Assembly (NCBI GenBank): GCA_014324115.1
Contig: JACOMS010000012.1
Coordinates: forward strand, 1 to 33,772
From: Hyphomonadaceae bacterium
Lineage (GTDB): Bacteria; Pseudomonadota; Alphaproteobacteria; Caulobacterales; Maricaulaceae
Length of the DNA: 33,772 nucleotides
Direction of reading: 5' to 3'
The notes beneath the pieces are model-generated. The model had not been told where the DNA came from and did no database searches. It saw only the letters and a program-made list of their open reading frames with translations. Both the position numbers and the translations under genes were made by a program. Position 1 is the first letter of the stretch, and each line of letters opens with the position of its first letter. Positions 31,139-33,772 of this stretch are shown in pieces.

Positions 31139-33772
31139 ACAGACAGCGAAGACATGGCCCGGCAACCGGAGCAAGAGCCGTTTCAGGACGTCCGGAAGCT
31201 GATTGAGAACATACAGAAGGCCTGCCCGGAGGGCGATTGTATTTTCAGGGGGGAGCCGCGCGACTACGGTGAGGTCAGTTCGGGCATTTACAGGCTGGGA
31301 CAAAGGTTAGAAGTTGAAAACAGCGACAGTTTCCGGCCCGTGGATATCGAAAGGATGTACGTGGAGAAAGCGAGGGGACCGGGCCATTATTCACCCGGTA
31401 CCTCCAATGCGGAAATTCTGACGGATCTGCGCCATTACGGCGGCTCGACAACACTGATTGATTTCAGCCATAGCATGTTTGCGGCACTTTTCTTCGCCTG
31501 TAACAGCGAACCGGACAAAACGGACAAAACGGACGAACCGGACAAAACGGACAAGGATGGCCGACTGATAATTCTGCCCACGAAAGGGATCAGGACACTT
31601 ACAGAGATTGATTACAGCAAAGACCGGAAGAAGGAACACGATTTGGACCTTTCGCGAGCATCTCTTACAGAGATTGATTACAGCAAAGACTGGAAGAAGA
31701 TTGCCCTGCTGGCCCCGGCCCGCACACAACACAGCCGCGCCCGTGTGGATGTCCAGAGCAGTGTGTTCGTGCATGCACCGGAGGGGTTTATAGGCAAGAG
31801 CACATTTACAAGCATCAAAATCCCTTGGGGGTTGAAAACGGAGTGCAAGATATATCTGCAACGCTATCACAACATTCACGAGCAAACCGTTTACAATGAT
31901 CTGATCGGCTATATCGAAAACGAAAAAACATATCAGGAGGCGATGGTCTATCTCAGCCGGGGCCTGGCCAAGGGTCGGGGAAGTGATGGCGAAGATATTT
32001 CAGGCCAGGCACTCCGCATTGATATTTCCAGTCTTACAAACCGTCCTGATGATTTCACCGGATGGATGCAGTTGAAGCTGGACAGCACCGATGCTTTGTT
32101 CCGTTACAGTGATAACAAAAAAACCCGTGATCGATACAGGGACGCCATCACCGATTTCGATAAGGCACTCCGAATCAGGCCGGACCTTACCGAGGCCCGG
32201 GTTTGCCTGGGCAAGGCCAAACTGGCCGTTGGCGAGCATGAAGGGGCCATGAAGGATTTTGACGAGGCGATCCGGTTGCAACCGGACAATTCTGATGCAC
32301 GGACCGACCTCGGTGTCTCCAAAATGCTGCTTGAGCGGTATGAGGACGCCATCGCCGATTTTGACAAGGCCATAGAGCTGGCGCCGGACAACGCCGAAGC
32401 GTGGGTCAACCGCGGCATCAGCAAGGAGAATCTTGACCGGCATAGAGAGGCCATGGCTGATTTTGACGAGGTGATCCGGTCAGCCTCAAACAATGCCCTT
32501 GCCTGGCTGAGACGCGGCATTTTCAAGGGGCTACTTGGCCGACATGAAGAGGCCATCGCCGATTATGACAAGGCCATAGAGCTGGCGCCGGATAGTGCCG
32601 AGGCTTGGCTCCGCCGCGGTGATTGCAAGGAAAGTCTTGGCCGGCATGAGAAGGCCATTGCGGATTGTGACGAGGCGATCCGGCTGGCCCCGGACAGTGT
32701 CGGTGCATGGCTTATGCGCGGCATCGCCAAGGGGCAGCTTGGCCAACATGAAGAGGCCATTGCGGATTATGAAAAGGCGATCCGGCTGGCCCCGGACAGT
32801 GTCAGTGCATGGCTTATGCGCGGCATCGCCAAGGAGAATCTTGGCCAGCATAAAAAGGCCATGGCGGATTTTGACAAGGCCATAGAACTGGCACCGGACT
32901 ATGCCCGTGCGTGGCTGGGCCGCGGCATCGCCAAGGGGCGGCTGTGGCAGTATGAGGAGGCCGTTTTTGATTTTGACAAGGCCATAGAACTGGCACCGGA
33001 CTATGCCCTTGCGCGGTTCCACCGCGGCGTCACCAAAAGTCGGCTTGGGCAGCATGAAGACGCCATCGCTGATTTTGACGAAGTGATTCGGCTACAACCG
33101 AAAAATGCCGAAGCCTGGTTCCACCGCGGCATCGCCAAAAGGCAGCTTGGGCGGTATGAAGAGGCCATTTTTGATTTTGGCGAGGCGATCCGGCTGGCCC
33201 CGGACCATGCCCGTGCTTGGTTTCATCGCGGTATCGCCAAGGGGGGGCTTGACCGGTACAAAGAGGCCATCGCTGATTTTGACAGGGCCATAGAGCTGGC
33301 CCCGGACAAGGCCGAAGCGTGGCGCCAACGCGGCATCACCAAGGGGCTGCTGGGGCGGCATGAAGAAGCCATCGCTGATTTTGACGAGGCGATCCGGCTG
33401 GCCCCGGACAATGCCCGTGCCTGGCTCAGCCGCGGCATCGCCAAGGGGAGGCTGGGGCAGTATGAGGCAGCCATCGCTGATTTTGACAGGGCGATAGAGC
33501 TGGAACCGGAAAATGCCGACGCCTGGCTCGGTCGCGGTGTTGCCAAGAGAAGGCTGGGGCAGCATAAAGAGGCCGTGGCTGATTATGACGAGGCGATCAA
33601 GCTGGCCCCGGACAATGCTCTTGCGTGGTCCAACCGCGGTGCCGCCAAGGGGAGCCTTGGCCAATATAAAGAGGCCATGGCCGATGCGCAGCAGGCCCTG
33701 TCCCTGGCACAGCAACAGGACAATGCGGAGCTGGCGGAGGGGGCGCAGGGATTCCTCACGAAGCTGGAGGGC
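31136..33772 (+). CDS. FRG-domain protein with long TPR array (runs off the window end)
   Basis: Open without a stop for 879 codons from ATG 31136 to the last base. GGGGAGAG at 31119-31126 supports this start. Residues about 30-170 are an FRG domain: the name-giving FRG at 37-39, SSGIYRLGQ shortly after, and HYGGSTTLIDFSHSMFAALFFA at 100-121, matching the HxG..T.L(L/I)D core of Pfam FRG. FRG is a domain of unestablished biochemistry. Residues 124-140 contain a DKT/EPDKT tandem repeat, and about 155-190 an internal duplication (LTEIDYSKD twice). From about residue 333, fifteen 34-residue TPR units follow, then the same cap (QQALSLAQQQ...GFLTKLEG) that ends the neighbouring protein two residues before its stop, so this protein probably ends just past the edge. 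No signal peptide is present, so it is cytoplasmic. A modular effector (FRG) plus sensor/scaffold (TPR) is the likely design, which is inference. Confidence 0.88.
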   Translation, partial: MTDSEDMARQPEQEPFQDVRKLIENIQKACPEGDCIFRGEPRDYGEVSSGIYRLGQRLEVENSDSFRPVDIERMYVEKARGPGHYSPGTSNAEILTDLRHYGGSTTLIDFSHSMFAALFFACNSEPDKTDKTDEPDKTDKDGRLIILPTKGIRTLTEIDYSKDRKKEHDLDLSRASLTEIDYSKDWKKIALLAPARTQHSRARVDVQSSVFVHAPEGFIGKSTFTSIKIPWGLKTECKIYLQRYHNIHEQTVYNDLIGYIENEKTYQEAMVYLSRGLAKGRGSDGEDISGQALRIDISSLTNRPDDFTGWMQLKLDSTDALFRYSDNKKTRDRYRDAITDFDKALRIRPDLTEARVCLGKAKLAVGEHEGAMKDFDEAIRLQPDNSDARTDLGVSKMLLERYEDAIADFDKAIELAPDNAEAWVNRGISKENLDRHREAMADFDEVIRSASNNALAWLRRGIFKGLLGRHEEAIADYDKAIELAPDSAEAWLRRGDCKESLGRHEKAIADCDEAIRLAPDSVGAWLMRGIAKGQLGQHEEAIADYEKAIRLAPDSVSAWLMRGIAKENLGQHKKAMADFDKAIELAPDYARAWLGRGIAKGRLWQYEEAVFDFDKAIELAPDYALARFHRGVTKSRLGQHEDAIADFDEVIRLQPKNAEAWFHRGIAKRQLGRYEEAIFDFGEAIRLAPDHARAWFHRGIAKGGLDRYKEAIADFDRAIELAPDKAEAWRQRGITKGLLGRHEEAIADFDEAIRLAPDNARAWLSRGIAKGRLGQYEAAIADFDRAIELEPENADAWLGRGVAKRRLGQHKEAVADYDEAIKLAPDNALAWSNRGAAKGSLGQYKEAMADAQQALSLAQQQDNAELAEGAQGFLTKLEG
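31507..31553 (+). repeat. In-frame 9-bp tandem repeat within the FRG gene
   Basis: Units of the type CCGGACAAAACGGACAAAAC recur as two blocks, coding EPDKTDKTD-EPDKTDKD. The unit length is a multiple of three, so slippage would change the length without breaking the frame. Confidence 0.75.
31598..31699 (+). repeat. 66-bp direct duplication inside the FRG gene
   Basis: The 36 nt starting at 31598 recur at 31664 with a single mismatch, exactly 66 nt apart (22 codons), giving two LTEIDYSKD(R/W)KK segments. The duplication keeps the frame. Confidence 0.8.
32129..33660 (+). repeat. 102-bp tandem repeats coding TPR units
   Basis: Fifteen consecutive 102-bp units, each coding a 34-residue TPR, share long identical or near-identical stretches such as GACGAGGCGATCCGGCTGGC and the following CCCGGAC. 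The first unit is the most divergent, and the inner ones are close to each other and to the ten units at 29842-30861. Such arrays recombine easily. Confidence 0.85.

Noticed and set aside
29840-33700. CRISPR-like regular repeat spacing
   Set aside because: The repeats are 102 bp, contiguous, without unique spacers, in frame, and code for TPR units.
32531-33715. Several minus-strand open frames of 100-207 codons over the FRG-TPR gene
   Set aside because: Same repeat artefact; the plus frame from 31136 is open to the window end and encodes recognisable FRG and TPR sequence.

Overview
The window reads as the chromosome of an alphaproteobacterium, probably an aquatic one near the Hyphomonadaceae/Caulobacterales or a similar order. 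The reasons are a FYDLN-type acidic zinc-ribbon protein divergent from aroA-cmk, the radA / cvpA-purF-SDR block, a large class II (B12-dependent) ribonucleotide reductase, a class II-like EPSP synthase, and three TonB-dependent receptors in 17 kb. Assignment is by gene content only.

Layout. (1) 1-6434: the C-terminal part of a LysR regulator whose DNA-binding half is missing or frameshifted, then a large TonB receptor, a DadA-like FAD amino-acid dehydrogenase and an M14 carboxypeptidase lipoprotein; together these look like uptake and breakdown of a peptide or amino-acid compound. (2) 6435-6788: non-coding, holding a decayed duplicate of the tRNA-Ala locus and a hairpin. (3) 6789-13120, all minus strand: small His/Cys exported protein, siderophore-type TonB receptor, ABC ATPase and two DUF3526-type permeases; the last three genes overlap by 4 bp each. 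(4) 13453-16954: an AraC regulator divergent from a third TonB receptor. (5) 17014-19841: tRNA-Ala(GGC), FYDLN protein, aroA-cmk. (6) 20013-21140: PhoD-like phosphodiesterase lipoprotein. (7) 21559-25893, minus strand: radA, cvpA, purF, SDR. (8) 25932-29570: nrdJ. (9) 29673-33772 (end): two paralogous TPR-repeat genes, each behind a near-identical leader of about 77 bp.

The most unusual part is region 9. The second gene (31136 to beyond the window edge) is open to the last base. It encodes an N-terminal FRG domain followed by at least fifteen 34-residue TPR units. The first gene (29764-30981) has the same leader, the same N-terminal tag and the same C-terminal cap, with ten TPR units, but no FRG domain. 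Its ancestral start codon is out of frame with the TPR ORF and now opens a 6-codon leader peptide overlapping the TPR start as ATGA. This looks like a modular, duplicating effector/sensor family with homogenised repeats.

Other points worth a second look are the tRNA-Ala pseudogene (and a possible third, weaker copy), a predicted three-way-junction structure between cmk and the phosphodiesterase gene, overlapping divergent promoters between radA and nrdJ that would make radA nearly leaderless, and a perfect 12-bp palindrome in front of aroA.
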